DNA of 64,000 bases, taken from the NCBI RefSeq assembly GCF_005938085.1, contig NZ_SMZK01000001.1, positions 930,001 to 994,000 on the forward strand, in the 5' to 3' direction. The notes beneath the pieces are model-generated. The model saw only the letters and a program-made list of their open reading frames with translations, did not search any database and was not told the DNA's origin. Position 1 is the stretch's first letter; each line of letters starts with the position of its first letter. This DNA is from Haloterrigena sp. H1. Lineage in GTDB: Archaea; Halobacteriota; Halobacteria; Halobacteriales; Natrialbaceae. This document shows, one piece after another, positions 25,448 to 33,664 of the stretch. Position numbers and translations under genes: made by a program.

Positions 25448-28128
25448 GGGTCGACCGCGTCCGCCTGCTAAACTTCAAGTGCTACGGCGACGCCGACCTC
25501 TCCCTCGAGCGCGGCGTCACCGTCGTCCACGGCGTCAACGGCAGTGGGAAATCGACCCTGCTCGAGGCCGTCTTCTTCGCACTCTACGGCTCGAAAGCCC
25601 TCGATGATCGCACGTTAGACGACGTCATCACGACCGGCGAAGACGAAAGCGAGGTCGAACTGTGGTTTACCCACGACGGCCGCGAGTACCACGTCGAGCG
25701 CCGCCTCAAACTGCGCGGTGACCGTGCGACGACCGCGAAATGCGTCCTCGAGACGCCGACCGAGACGATCGAGGGGGCCCGCGACGTCCGCCGCGAGGTG
25801 ACCGAGCTTCTGCGAATGGACGCCGAGGCGTTCGTCAACTGCGCGTACGTCCGCCAGGGGGAGGTCAACAAGCTCATCCATGCCTCGCCGAGCGACCGCC
25901 AGGACATGATCGACGACCTCCTCCAATTGGGGGCACTCGAGGACTACCGCGAACGCGCCAGCGATGCGCGACTCGGCGTCAAAACGGTCCTCAATGGACA
26001 ACGCGAGGTGCTCGAGGACCTACAGGAACAGATCGAGGAAAAGGAAGCACAGGACCTCCACGACCAACTCAACGAACTCGAGTCCCGCCGCGCCGAAATC
26101 AGCGACAAGATCGATCACTACGAAACGCAGCGCGAGCAGGCCCAGAAGACCCTCGAGACAGCCGAAGACGTCCTCGACCGTCACGAGGAAACCCGCGCGG
26201 AAATCGAGACGCTCGAGGACGAAATCGACGACCTCCGATCGAAAATCGAGGCCACCGAACGGGAGCGCGAGGACGCGAGCGACGAGATCAGCGAGCGCAG
26301 GACGCGACGCGAGGAACTCGCCGACGAGCGCACAGCACTGCTCGCGGAGGTCGCCCTCGAGACGGCCGATCCCGACGATACAGCCATTCAGACCCGAATC
26401 GAGGAACTCGAGGCCCGCGACGAGGAGCTCCGCGACGATCTCGAGGACGTCCGGGTGACGATCACGGAGGGGACAAACGAGATCGAGCGACTGCGCGAGG
26501 AAGCCGACGACCGCGAGGCGCAGGCCGAGACCGCGCGAGAAGAAGCCGACGCGCTCACGGATCGGATCGACGCCGACGAGGAGGCAATCGTCGAGCGCGA
26601 AGCGAAACTCGAGGTGCTTGAGGCGGAGATCGCAGATGCACGGGCGCTGTTCGAAGATGCGTCCGTCGACTTCGGCGCGGCCGAATCACATCTCGAGTCC
26701 CTCGAAGCCGATCGCGAGGAGATCACTGCAGCGATCACCGACATCACGGCGGACATCCGGACTGCAGAGAACGCGATCGAGGAGGGTGAACGGCTGCTCG
26801 AGGAGGGCAAATGCCCGGAGTGTGGCCAGCCTGTCGAGCACTCGCCACACGTTGACGTGCTGGACGAACGTCGGGAAGAGCGTGATGACTTGACGGCCGA
26901 ACGTGAAGAACTCGAGGCTGAACGCGACGAGCTAGACGCCCGAATCGACCGCGCAGAGACGTTGTGCGAGGCCGAACGGAAAGTCGACCGACTCGAGGAC
27001 AACCGCGAGAACATCGAACAGTTACTCGCCGAGAAACGCGAGACCATCGCGGACCGACGCGAGCAACGCGAGCAGCTGCGAGCGGACGCCGACGAGTACG
27101 AGGCCGAGGCCGACGCGAAGCGGTCCGCTGCCGACGAACGCGAGGACGACGTGGCCGACGCACGGGCCGCCCTCGGCGAGATCAACTCCGAGCGCGGGGA
27201 GCTCAAAGCGACGCTGCAGAGCCTCGAGCGGATCGCCGAGATCGCCGACGAACGGGCTACTCTCGAACGCGAGATCGACACGCTTCGCGAGCGCATCGCG
27301 GACTGGGAGGAGATGAACGACGAGCGCCGCGAGACCCTCTCAGCAAAACGCGAGCGTAAGCGCGATCTCGAGTCCGAATTCGACGACGAGCGGGTCGAAA
27401 CCGCCCGCGAGGACAAGCGAAACGCCGAGCAGTACATCGAGCAGGTCGAGGAGAAACTCGACGACCTCGAGTCCGAACGCGACGAGGTCCAGGGGGCGAT
27501 TGGCGGCGTCGAAGAGAAACTCGCCGACCTCAAGCGGCTCCGTCAGCGCTTCGAGCGCGTCGACGCACAATGTGCGCACCTCGAGTCGCTGTACGGAGAA
27601 GCCGAGACGCTCCAGACGACCTACGGCGAGTTGCGGGCCGAGCTGCGCCAGCGCAACGTCGAGACCTTGGAACGGCTGCTCAACGAGACGTTCGATCTGG
27701 TCTATCAGAACGACTCCTATGCGGCGATCGACCTCGATGGCGAGTACCGGCTGACGGTCTACCAGAAAGACGGTGAAGCCCTGGAGCCCGAACAGCTCTC
27801 GGGTGGTGAGCGGGCACTGTTCAATCTCAGCCTGCGGTGTGCGATCTACCGGCTGCTGGCCGAAGGGGTCGAGGGAACCGCGCCGATGCCGCCGCTCATT
27901 CTCGACGAGCCGACGGTGTTCCTCGATTCGGGCCACGTCACGCAACTCGTCTCGCTGGTCGAGTCGATGCGCGACCTCGGCGTCGAGCAGATCGTCGTCG
28001 TCAGCCACGACGAGGAACTCGTCGGGGCGGCCGATTCGCTTGTCCGCGTCGAGAAGGACGCGACGTCGAACCGCTCGCGACTCGAGTGCGGCGAGCCGCC
28101 GGAGGCGGAACTACTCGCGTCGGACTGA
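25444..28128 (+). CDS. rad50: DNA double-strand break repair ATPase Rad50
   Basis: An 894-aa SMC-like ATPase. Walker [15 protein letters not shown] is at about residue 30, and a long antiparallel coiled coil runs from ~170 to ~740. The zinc hook CPECGQPV (starting at residue ~457) is at its apex and intact. The C-terminal lobe has the signature [16 protein letters not shown] and Walker [13 protein letters not shown], then [10 protein letters not shown]. Length is normal. It is translationally coupled to mre11, with which it forms the MR complex. The next gene is convergent. Confidence 0.96.
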   Translation: MRVDRVRLLNFKCYGDADLSLERGVTVVHGVNGSGKSTLLEAVFFALYGSKALDDRTLDDVITTGEDESEVELWFTHDGREYHVERRLKLRGDRATTAKCVLETPTETIEGARDVRREVTELLRMDAEAFVNCAYVRQGEVNKLIHASPSDRQDMIDDLLQLGALEDYRERASDARLGVKTVLNGQREVLEDLQEQIEEKEAQDLHDQLNELESRRAEISDKIDHYETQREQAQKTLETAEDVLDRHEETRAEIETLEDEIDDLRSKIEATEREREDASDEISERRTRREELADERTALLAEVALETADPDDTAIQTRIEELEARDEELRDDLEDVRVTITEGTNEIERLREEADDREAQAETAREEADALTDRIDADEEAIVEREAKLEVLEAEIADARALFEDASVDFGAAESHLESLEADREEITAAITDITADIRTAENAIEEGERLLEEGKCPECGQPVEHSPHVDVLDERREERDDLTAEREELEAERDELDARIDRAETLCEAERKVDRLEDNRENIEQLLAEKRETIADRREQREQLRADADEYEAEADAKRSAADEREDDVADARAALGEINSERGELKATLQSLERIAEIADERATLEREIDTLRERIADWEEMNDERRETLSAKRERKRDLESEFDDERVETAREDKRNAEQYIEQVEEKLDDLESERDEVQGAIGGVEEKLADLKRLRQRFERVDAQCAHLESLYGEAETLQTTYGELRAELRQRNVETLERLLNETFDLVYQNDSYAAIDLDGEYRLTVYQKDGEALEPEQLSGGERALFNLSLRCAIYRLLAEGVEGTAPMPPLILDEPTVFLDSGHVTQLVSLVESMRDLGVEQIVVVSHDEELVGAADSLVRVEKDATSNRSRLECGEPPEAELLASD

Positions 28129-28158
28129 CGGCGCTCGGGTCTCGGTCGGCTCCTCGCG

Positions 28159-28617
28159 TCAGTTGGCGTCGTCGGTCTCGCCCGTCGATGCAACCGTCGG
28201 CCGAATCGACTCGAGGGCGATCTCACAGGTGTCCGTAACCTGATAGCCGCGTTCGCCGGCGATCTCGGTCTCCTCGAGTAGTCCGGCAGCCGCAAGGACT
28301 GTCAGTCGGCCATGCAGATCGCTCTCACAGAACTCGTAGGCATCGAGCAGCGTACGGACCCCGAGCGGTCCGCGGTCGGCGAGTTCGATCAACAGCCCGA
28401 GCGCTTCCTCGTCGTGAACGGCTGTGAGTAACGTTACCACTGGATCGCCGACGCTGCGGGCTGCCGTCTCGAGAGGAGATTCTCCGTCGACGGGCTCTAA
28501 GCGGTCGTTCTGGACGTAGCACTCGTTGCCGGTTTCGGGATCACGAACGAGACTCGCGCTGTCGGAGTGTTTGAGAAGCAGGTATCGTTTGCCGGTGTCG
28601 TCCTCTACGGTATTCAT
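28159..28617 (-). CDS. Haloarchaeal winged-helix-like regulator beside rad50
   Basis: A 152-aa soluble protein. The first ~45 residues look like a small beta domain (KRYLLLKHSDSASLVRDPETG). The rest is helical with a helix-turn-helix pattern (ELADRGPLGVRTLLDAYEFCESDLHGRLTVLAAAGLLEE). It resembles haloarchaeal HTH proteins that often sit next to rad50, though I cannot name the family with certainty. It is convergent with rad50 and 23 bp from the gene at 28641. Confidence 0.75.
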   Translation of the reverse strand: MNTVEDDTGKRYLLLKHSDSASLVRDPETGNECYVQNDRLEPVDGESPLETAARSVGDPVVTLLTAVHDEEALGLLIELADRGPLGVRTLLDAYEFCESDLHGRLTVLAAAGLLEETEIAGERGYQVTDTCEIALESIRPTVASTGETDDAN

Positions 28618-28640
28618 TTGCGATCGGATCGGGTCGGTGA

Positions 28641-29177
28641 CTATGCTTGGGTACCATCTCCCGAAGTCGTTTCGGTTGCATCGTCTGCGGACCGATCCTC
28701 GTCACCGGGATTGCTGTCTGCTGGCTCGTCGTCGCTGTCGGCGCGAAACGTACGGTAGCGTCGCCCAGCAAGCCCGAACAGGACGATTCCGGATCCGACC
28801 AAGGTACCGCCGCGGGTTACGTCGCCTTCGAACACTAGCAGTAAGGCGCCGAGCGAGACGACGAAAAGGGCGGCGTTGATGACCAACACCAGCGCCCAGA
28901 ACGCCTGCAGGACGTCGCTTGGAACGTCCGTCTCGTCCGTGGAAACGCTCGGCACGTCGATCCCACTTGTCGCTTCGTCCGGATCGTCCTCGGTCGTCAC
29001 CTGCGGGATCGTCAGCCCGTCGCTGTCGGGATCGTAGAGCTCCTCCTCGGGGTCCCACTCCTCGGGCTCGTTCTCGGTCCGGTCGAATACCACATCGAAG
29101 TCGATGATAAGCGGGCGGAAAAGCGTTCGCTTCGCGATCTGTTTCGGCGAATCGGTCGCAATTGCGTCCCGGCGCAT
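28641..29177 (-). CDS. Two-span membrane protein, haloarchaeal
   Basis: A 178-aa protein starting MRRDAIATDSPKQIAKRTLF. The N-terminal half is acidic and soluble (EPEEWDPEEELYDPDSDGL). Two membrane helices follow (FWALVLVINAALFVVSLGAL and a second around GIVLFGLAGRRYRTF), and then an acidic disordered tail. The longer frame from 29264 adds 29 residues unlike the rest and is rejected. It probably forms an operon with the regulator at 28159 (23-bp gap). Function unknown. Confidence 0.75.
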   Translation of the reverse strand: MRRDAIATDSPKQIAKRTLFRPLIIDFDVVFDRTENEPEEWDPEEELYDPDSDGLTIPQVTTEDDPDEATSGIDVPSVSTDETDVPSDVLQAFWALVLVINAALFVVSLGALLLVFEGDVTRGGTLVGSGIVLFGLAGRRYRTFRADSDDEPADSNPGDEDRSADDATETTSGDGTQA

Positions 29178-29218
29178 GCCGGTCGCAGTTGCGCTGGAAG
29201 CCGGTACCGCAGCCGGCC

Positions 29219-29395
29219 TCAGGCCAGATCCTCGAGCGTGAGCGTCCGGGAGGTTTCTACCCACGCGAGGGGGTTCTCCGCGTCGTAGAAGACGACGCCG
29301 TCGTCGGTCTCGTAGGATTCGATCGTCGCGGTCCCGTCAGGAATGCTACTCGGCTCGCTCCGATCTGCCGCGTCGTCGTTTAGATGGGAAGACAT
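29219..29395 (-). CDS. Tiny haloarchaeal protein, AWVET motif
   Basis: A 58-aa protein read from the ATG at 29395: MSSHLNDDAADRSEPSS, then TIESYETDDGVVFYDAENPL and AWVETSRTLTLEDLA to the stop. The core is shared with the 45-aa protein at 17702 (D-G-x-V-x-x-(Y/F)D-x-x-N-x-x-AW(I/V)E). The same family (recalled as DUF7331) is common in haloarchaea, always under 80 residues. Function is unknown; the conserved Trp and acid residues suggest a binding patch rather than an enzyme. Confidence 0.75.
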   Translation of the reverse strand: MSSHLNDDAADRSEPSSIPDGTATIESYETDDGVVFYDAENPLAWVETSRTLTLEDLA

Positions 29396-29431
29396 ATTCC
29401 AGTATCCGATTATATGCTATGTGTTACCACG

Positions 29432-29539
29432 TTAAATGTCTTCTTGCTTCTGCAAGGCTTGTGTGTAGTTGTGCATCTCGTCGGCTGTGACGGAGTCGGA
29501 AGTCTCGAGTCCGGTGTCATACGGACTGCTGTCAGTCAT
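29432..29539 (-). CDS. Putative 35-aa micropeptide starting inside the palindromic repeat
   Basis: On the minus strand an ATG at 29539 opens a 35-codon frame, MTDSSPY...DEMHNYTQALQKQEDI, ending TAA at 29432. An in-frame ATG at 29581 would add 14 residues from within the repeat hairpin. The acidic, helix-like C-terminus looks protein-like. The start and first seven codons coincide with the right part of repeat copy 1 (29519-29599). In copy 2 the same start is followed by a stop after MTDRSPY, and copy 3 has CTG in place of ATG. This may be a real small gene or coincidence. Confidence 0.35.
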   Translation of the reverse strand: MTDSSPYDTGLETSDSVTADEMHNYTQALQKQEDI

Positions 29540-29599
29540 TTCCGGCGCACCCGCGACCCGTCCTGCGGGTGCCCGGAACATCGTGACAGCAGACCGTAT
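29519..29599. repeat. Dispersed palindromic element, copy 1
   Basis: An 81-nt double palindrome. The outer arms 29519-29534 and 29584-29599 pair over 16 bp with one mismatch (ATACGGACTGCTGTCA against the reverse complement of TGACAGCAGACCGTAT). Inside lies a second hairpin: GCACCCGC (29547-29554) with GCGGGTGC (29565-29572), extended by TTCCG/CGGAA. It lies between the minus-strand small genes and polB. Related copies are at 51980 and 63283. Confidence 0.75.
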
Positions 29600-29664
29600 C
29601 AAAGACGGTCTCGGCGAGCGGTGAATCTGGGGGTTTTTAGCCGCCGCCTGCCAACCCCAGTACC

Positions 29665-32394
29665 ATGACTGAGGCGGGCCAGACCGGACTCACGGATTTC
29701 GGCGGCGAGTCCGACAACAGTGACGACCGGCCGGCAGAAGAGGCTGTGGCCGTCGCCGGCAACGGCGGGACAGACGCCACGGAGGTGATCGACGTCCTCG
29801 AGGAGACTCTCCCCGAACCTGAGGGTGATCTCGAACTCGCGGTGATGCAGGTCGATTACACCATCGCCGGCTACGGTGACGAGGAACGACCGATCATGCA
29901 CGTCTTCGGGCGCACGCCCGACGGCGAGTTAGAGCACGTTCAGGTGGTCGGCTTCAAGCCGTATTTCTACGCACCGACGGACACGCTCGAGCGGCCACCG
30001 GAAGAACAGTACGACCGGCTGACGGGGAGTCGGGAGTACGATCACGACGGCGAGCCCTACGAAAGTATCCGCGGCGAGGAACTCACCAAGATTTTCGGCC
30101 AGACGCCACGGGACGTCGGGCAAGTACGTGACGACTTCGACCACTACGAGGCCGACATTCTCTTTCCCAACCGGTTTCTAATCGACAAGGACGTTCGCAG
30201 CGGGATCCGGGTGCCTGAACAGCGCGCTGACGACGACTCGCTGGTCGTCCCCCACGACGAGGTCGAGGCTGCAGATGTCGACGCCGACCCGCGCATCAAC
30301 ACCTTCGACATCGAGGTCGACGACCGCTCGGGCTTTCCCGAGGACGGTGAAGAACCGATCGTTTGTCTCACCAGCCACGACTCCTATCGCGACGAGTACG
30401 TCATGTGGCTCTACGAGGCACCCATCGGCGACGGGCCGATTCCCGGCGAAATAGACGACTACGAGCCGATCGAGGGCGCGATCGATCACGAGGTCCGGAG
30501 CTTCGCGGAAGAAGAAGCGATGCTCGAGGCCTTCATCGAGTATATCGACGCAACCGATCCCGACATCCTGACCGGGTGGAACTTCGAGGACTTCGACGCG
30601 CCCTATTTCCTCGACCGTCTCGAGGAACTCGCCGGCCCGCACCATGAGTACGACCTCTCGATCGACCGCCTCTCACGGGTCGACGAGGTCTGGCGCAGCA
30701 ACTGGGGCGGCCCCGACATCAAGGGGCGGATCGTCTTCGACCTGCTCTATGGCTACCAGCGGATGGTCTTCTCCGAACTCGACTCCTACCGGCTCGACGC
30801 AGTCGGCGAAGTCGAACTCGGCGTCGGCAAAGAGCGCTACGCCGGCGACATCGGGGACCTCTGGGAGGACGACCCGACCCGACTGCTCGAGTACAACCTC
30901 CGGGACGTGGAACTCTGTGTGGAACTCGACCGCCAGCAGGAGATCATTCCCTTCTGGGACGAGGTGCGCTCGTTCGTCGGCTGTAAACTCGAGGACGCTC
31001 CGACCCCTGGTGACGCGGTCGACATGTACGTCCTCCACGAGGCCCACGGTCGTTTCGCGTTGCCCTCGAAGGGACAACAGGAGGCTGGCGATGAGTACGA
31101 GGGCGGCGCGGTGTTCGAGCCGATCACGGGCGTCAAGGAGAACGTCACCGTGCTCGACCTCAAGTCGCTGTATCCGATGTGTATGACGACAATCAACGCC
31201 TCGCCGGAGACGAAAGTCGACCCCGACGAGTACGACGGCGAGACCTATGTCGCGCCCACGGGCACACACTTCCGGAAGGAACCGGACGGCGTGAACCGTG
31301 AAATGATCACGGAACTGCTCGACGAGCGCGAGGAAAAGAAGGCGCTCCGGAACGAACACGAACCCGGGTCGCCCGAGTACGAGCAGTACGACCGGCAGCA
31401 AGGAGCTGTCAAGGTTATCATGAACTCGTTGTACGGTGTGTCGGGATGGGATAAATTCCGCCTCTATGACAAAGAGGCAGCAGCCGCAATTACTGCGACT
31501 GGCCGCGATGTCATCGAGTTTACGGACGAAGCGGCAAACGAACTGGACTATCAAGTTACGTATGGGGACACCGACTCGGTCATGCTCGAGTTAGGTCCCG
31601 ACGTTCCCAAAGAAGACGCGCTCGAGCAATCCTTCGAGATCGAGGAGTACATCAACGGCCGCTACGACGACTTCGCGCGTGAGGATCTGAACGCCGAGGA
31701 ACATCGGTTCCAGATCGAGTTCGAAAAGCTCTACCGACGATTCTTCCAGGCGGGCAAGAAGAAACGCTACGCGGGCCACATCACCTGGAAAGAGGGTAAA
31801 GACGTCAATGATATCGACATCGTCGGCTTCGAGTACCAGCGCTCCGATATCGCCCCGATCACCAAGGAAGTCCAACATCGCGTCATCGAGATGATCGTCC
31901 GCGAGGGCGACATCGAGGGCGCAAAGGAGTACGTCAACGGCGTCATCGAGGACGTCCTTGAGGGTGAGGTCTCGCTGGAGGAGATCGCAATCCCTGGCGG
32001 GATCGGGAAGCGACTCGACAACTACGACACCGACACGGCACAGGTTCGGGGCGCGAAGTACGCCAACCTTCTGTTGGACACGAACTTCCAGCGCGGGAGC
32101 AAACCCAAGCGACTCTACCTCAAGCGCGTCGATCCCTCCTTTTTCGAGCGCCTTGAGGACGAGAAGGGGTTCGACGCTCGCACCGATCCCCTCTACGGCG
32201 CGTTCAAGCGCGATCCGGACGTGATCTGCTTCGAGTACGACGACCAGATCCCCGAGGAGTTCGAAGTCGACTACGATACGATGCTCGAGAAGACGCTCCA
32301 GGGCCCGATCGAGCGCATTCTCGAAGCGCTGGACGTCTCTTGGGAGGAAGTCAAAAGCGGCCAGGAACAGAAAGGGCTGGATTCGTTCATGTGA
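29665..32394 (+). CDS. polB: Family B DNA polymerase
   Basis: A 909-aa replicative polymerase with 3'-5' exonuclease. Exo I is FDIE at 214-217, Exo II is in TGWNFEDFDAPYF and Exo III in YNLRDVELCVEL. Polymerase motifs are DLKSLYP at 498, KVIMNSLYGV with Asn587, and YGDTDS at 633-638. These motifs are where haloarchaeal PolB genes often carry inteins; this gene has none. An acidic N-terminal extension of ~45 residues is haloarchaeal. Codons between NSLYG and YGDTDS (about 31399-31578) are unusually A/T-ending. The C-terminus ends KGLDSFM, a plausible PCNA-interacting peptide. Confidence 0.97.
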   Translation: MTEAGQTGLTDFGGESDNSDDRPAEEAVAVAGNGGTDATEVIDVLEETLPEPEGDLELAVMQVDYTIAGYGDEERPIMHVFGRTPDGELEHVQVVGFKPYFYAPTDTLERPPEEQYDRLTGSREYDHDGEPYESIRGEELTKIFGQTPRDVGQVRDDFDHYEADILFPNRFLIDKDVRSGIRVPEQRADDDSLVVPHDEVEAADVDADPRINTFDIEVDDRSGFPEDGEEPIVCLTSHDSYRDEYVMWLYEAPIGDGPIPGEIDDYEPIEGAIDHEVRSFAEEEAMLEAFIEYIDATDPDILTGWNFEDFDAPYFLDRLEELAGPHHEYDLSIDRLSRVDEVWRSNWGGPDIKGRIVFDLLYGYQRMVFSELDSYRLDAVGEVELGVGKERYAGDIGDLWEDDPTRLLEYNLRDVELCVELDRQQEIIPFWDEVRSFVGCKLEDAPTPGDAVDMYVLHEAHGRFALPSKGQQEAGDEYEGGAVFEPITGVKENVTVLDLKSLYPMCMTTINASPETKVDPDEYDGETYVAPTGTHFRKEPDGVNREMITELLDEREEKKALRNEHEPGSPEYEQYDRQQGAVKVIMNSLYGVSGWDKFRLYDKEAAAAITATGRDVIEFTDEAANELDYQVTYGDTDSVMLELGPDVPKEDALEQSFEIEEYINGRYDDFAREDLNAEEHRFQIEFEKLYRRFFQAGKKKRYAGHITWKEGKDVNDIDIVGFEYQRSDIAPITKEVQHRVIEMIVREGDIEGAKEYVNGVIEDVLEGEVSLEEIAIPGGIGKRLDNYDTDTAQVRGAKYANLLLDTNFQRGSKPKRLYLKRVDPSFFERLEDEKGFDARTDPLYGAFKRDPDVICFEYDDQIPEEFEVDYDTMLEKTLQGPIERILEALDVSWEEVKSGQEQKGLDSFM

Positions 32395-32603
32395 GACGGC
32401 CAGTTATCCCATACTGGTGAGCGTGGAGGCGGGCCCGCGATCACTGCAAAGAGAAATCCCCATTCGGAGATGGTAAACGATCGCCGGTATCGATTCGGGC
32501 TCCCAGAACTGGCTGGTATTCATCTCCTGTGGACCTGCTACTCGCCCCATGATGATCGGTTCATATACCGGGAGTTCACGGACTATCGAAACAGTGATTT
32601 TCG

Positions 32604-32618
32604 AATAAGGAACTTATT
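32604..32618. promoter_or_regulatory. Inverted repeat upstream of suf operon (distal)
   Basis: AATAAG-GAA-CTTATT: perfect 6-bp arms with a 3-bp spacer, about 80 bp before the sufC start. It is A/T-rich, unlike surrounding coding DNA. A regulator site is inferred from position; no known motif is matched. Confidence 0.4.
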
Positions 32619-32634
32619 TTGCTAATACGAGATT

Positions 32635-32650
32635 GTATCCAATTGGATAC
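32635..32650. promoter_or_regulatory. 16-bp perfect palindrome, candidate suf operator
   Basis: GTATCCAATTGGATAC equals its own reverse complement. It ends about 5 bp before the likely TATA element (gttatgg, ~32656) and 48 bp before the sufC ATG. It is therefore well placed for a repressor or activator that responds to iron or redox state. Identity of the protein is unknown. Confidence 0.55.
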
Positions 32651-32697
32651 GAAAACGTTATGGGTCAGACGACCCACCCTTTAGACGACAGAATACT

Positions 32698-33603
32698 ATG
32701 GCACGTCTCGAACTACGCAACCTGCACGCGGAAGTAGCGGAGGGCGACGAGAAAATTCTCGAGGGCGTCGATCTCGAAGTCGAGTCCGGCGAGATCCACG
32801 CCCTGATGGGGCCGAACGGGTCCGGGAAATCGACGACCGCGAAGGTCATCGCCGGCCACCCGGCCTACGAGGTCACCGACGGTGAAGTCCTGTTGCACCT
32901 CGAGGACGAGGAGTTCGGCGCGGACATCGAGATCGACGAGGACCAGCGTACCTGGGACCTGCTCGACCTCGAGCCCAACGAGCGCGCCGCGCTCGGTATC
33001 TTCCTCGGCTTCCAGTATCCTGCCGAGATCGAGGGCGTCACGATGACGAACTTCCTCCGGACGGCGCTCAACGCCAAGATCGAAGAGCGCGAGGAGCTCT
33101 TCGAGGACGAGGAGGGCGACGACGAAGAAGAGGACGAGGGCTTCGAGACCTCGCCGATGGAAGGCCCCGCCGACGAGGGCGAAGTCGGCGTCGCCGAGTT
33201 CCAGGAGATCCTCCAGGAGAAGATGGCCCAACTGGACATGGACGAGAAGTTCGCCCAGCGCTATCTCAACGCCGGCTTCTCCGGCGGGGAGAAAAAACAG
33301 AACGAGGTCCTGCAGGCCGCCATTCTCGAGCCATCGGTCGCCGTACTCGACGAGATCGACTCCGGGCTCGACATCGACCGGCTACAGGACGTTTCCGCCG
33401 GCATCAACGCACTGCGCGACGAGCAGGGCACCGGCGTCCTCCAGATCACCCACTACCAGCGAATCCTCGACTACGTCGAGCCCGATCACGTCCACGTGAT
33501 GCTCGACGGCCAGATCGCCAAAAGCGGCGGACCCGAACTCGCCGAGAAGCTCGAGGACAAGGGGTACGACTGGGTCCGAGAGGACGTCTACGGCACCGCG
33601 TAA
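32698..33603 (+). CDS. sufC: Fe-S cluster assembly ATPase SufC
   Basis: A 301-aa ABC-type ATPase that powers the SufBCD scaffold. Walker A GPNGSGKSTTAKVIAG is at residues ~39-54, the signature FSGGEKKQNEVLQAAI near 198, and Walker B VAVLDEIDSGLDID follows. Compared with typical SufC (~250 aa) it has an acidic insertion at about 127-165 (LFEDEEGDDEEEDEGFE), the usual haloarchaeal elaboration. It is the first gene of sufC-sufB-sufD, preceded by two palindromes that may regulate the operon. Confidence 0.96.
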   Translation: MARLELRNLHAEVAEGDEKILEGVDLEVESGEIHALMGPNGSGKSTTAKVIAGHPAYEVTDGEVLLHLEDEEFGADIEIDEDQRTWDLLDLEPNERAALGIFLGFQYPAEIEGVTMTNFLRTALNAKIEEREELFEDEEGDDEEEDEGFETSPMEGPADEGEVGVAEFQEILQEKMAQLDMDEKFAQRYLNAGFSGGEKKQNEVLQAAILEPSVAVLDEIDSGLDIDRLQDVSAGINALRDEQGTGVLQITHYQRILDYVEPDHVHVMLDGQIAKSGGPELAEKLEDKGYDWVREDVYGTA

Positions 33604-33664
33604 CCGGATTCAGCTAGAACAAGCGTAATACCCCTACAGCCGTAACCACAATAACGATCAACCA

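Larger units (their letters stand above)
32395..32697. other. Intergenic region between polB and sufC
   Basis: About 300 bp with no convincing open frame. The left two thirds hold nothing I can name. The right third is A/T-rich and contains two perfect inverted repeats (32604-32618 and 32635-32650) and the TATA-like gttatgg at about 32656, and is the control region of the suf operon. Confidence 0.6.

Noticed and set aside
29665..32394. Intein within PolB
   Set aside because: All three usual sites (DLKSLYP, NSLYG, YGDTDS) are uninterrupted and the length of 909 aa is that of an intein-free polymerase.
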